DNA of 5,039 nt from Actinomycetes bacterium (GTDB lineage: Bacteria > Actinomycetota > Actinomycetes > Actinomycetales > Actinomycetaceae): the NCBI GenBank assembly GCA_023420745.1, contig JAEZVQ010000080.1, forward strand, positions 1-5,039, in the 5' to 3' direction. The notes under the pieces are model-generated. The model did not search any database. It saw only the letters and a list, made by a program, of their open reading frames with translations, and had not been told where the DNA came from. Positions 4,562-5,039 of this stretch are shown piece after piece. The position numbers and the translations under genes are program-made. The number at the start of each line of letters is the position of its first letter. Within the stretch, counting starts at the first letter, position 1.

Positions 4562-5039
4562 GAGCGCTTCTCCACGGTGACGGCGAGAGCCTCACCTTCG
4601 CTCACGTTCATCTCGACGGCGAGGGTTTCGGCTTCGATCATCTCTCGGTGCGCGGTGACGGCGGCGAGAGAACCGGCGGGGACGGTGAGTGTCAGCACAA
4701 TGCGATCGGCAACGTGCAGCCCCGCGTTCTTGCGCTCGTCTTGAACCGCACGCACGACGTCTCGCGCATATCCTTCGGCTTCGAGTTCCTCGGTTAGCTG
4801 CGTGTCGAGCACGACGATCGAGCCGTTGCCGAGCACGCTCGCCTCCTGCCCGTCGGCAGCGTCAACGACGGTGCGCAGCTGGTATTGGTCGCCGACGAGC
4901 CGCACCGGGGCGCCGTCGACGTCAATGCCGGGGAGCACCACCGCGTCGCCGTCGATCTCCCACTCGCCGGTCTTTGTCGCGGCAAAAATACGGGAGGTAT
5001 GACGGCGGATCGCCGGGTCGAATTCGCGCGGGTTGACGC
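4558..5039 (-). CDS. ileS: Isoleucine--tRNA ligase, C-terminal part (5' end beyond window)
   Basis: Class I aminoacyl-tRNA synthetase that charges tRNA-Ile. Only the last 159 residues are visible, beginning VNPREFDPAIRRHTSRIF and ending EALAVTVEKRS before TGA at 4558-4560. The segment GSIVVLDTQLTEELEAEGYA followed by RDVVRAVQDERKNAGLHVADRI is the characteristic C-terminal tRNA-binding region of the IleRS type found in Actinobacteria and eukaryotes. No cysteine occurs in the visible part, so the C-terminal zinc finger of the E. coli-type enzyme is absent here. ValRS, which precedes folC in mycobacteria, does not fit this C-terminal sequence. The gene overlaps folC by four bases, which implies one transcript. 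An internal GTG at 4941 is not a start: the frame is open to the window edge with typical IleRS sequence. Confidence 0.93.
   Translation of the reverse strand, partial: VNPREFDPAIRRHTSRIFAATKTGEWEIDGDAVVLPGIDVDGAPVRLVGDQYQLRTVVDAADGQEASVLGNGSIVVLDTQLTEELEAEGYARDVVRAVQDERKNAGLHVADRIVLTLTVPAGSLAAVTAHREMIEAETLAVEMNVSEGEALAVTVEKRS

Noticed and set aside
4558..5039. The synthetase fragment as valS, as expected before folC in mycobacteria
   Set aside because: The visible C-terminus (VVLDTQLTEEL, then AEGYARDVVRAVQDERKNAGL) is the IleRS pattern; no ValRS coiled-coil C-terminus is seen.

Overview
The window is a fragment of a GC-rich actinobacterial chromosome. The evidence is the dense, G/C-third-position coding, the isoleucyl-tRNA synthetase / folC / ndk neighbourhood that I recall from many Actinobacteria, and a two-domain DhaM of a kind I associate with that phylum. 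The Actinomycetaceae or a Micrococcales-like lineage would fit, but the genus cannot be read from the sequence. All six recognised genes lie on the minus strand, so transcription runs from high to low coordinates.

Right end, 5039 to 2969: the C-terminal part of ileS (cut by the window edge) ends in a 4-base GTGA overlap with the start of folC. FolC is a full-length dihydrofolate/folylpolyglutamate synthase with an unusually long acidic N-terminal extension. An internal ATG with a very good ribosome binding site makes its true start uncertain.

Middle, 2968 to 525: a short gap carries a plausible sigma-70-type promoter whose -35 overlaps the folC stop codon, with a 13-bp palindrome in the spacer. 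It also holds a leader hairpin. Then comes a complete dhaK-dhaL-dhaM operon for PTS-dependent dihydroxyacetone kinase. Phosphate would pass from PEP through enzyme I (not in the window) to the HPr-like and EIIA domains of DhaM, then to ADP bound on DhaL, and finally to dihydroxyacetone held covalently on DhaK. The product, dihydroxyacetone phosphate, enters glycolysis. All key catalytic residues are visible in all three subunits.

Left end, 524 to 1: a 117-base spacer dense in inverted repeats and locally AT-rich, followed by ndk (nucleoside diphosphate kinase), which lacks only its last residues at the window edge.

The main point of interest is genomic context. The dha operon sits where, in many Actinobacteria, folC is followed directly by a small DUF4233 membrane-protein gene and then ndk. 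That small gene is absent here. I see no evidence of a wholly new system. The best leads are the promoter/operator region before dhaK, the structured dhaM-ndk spacer, the FolC extension and the reduced DhaM architecture. I found no RNA genes, mobile elements or CRISPR arrays.
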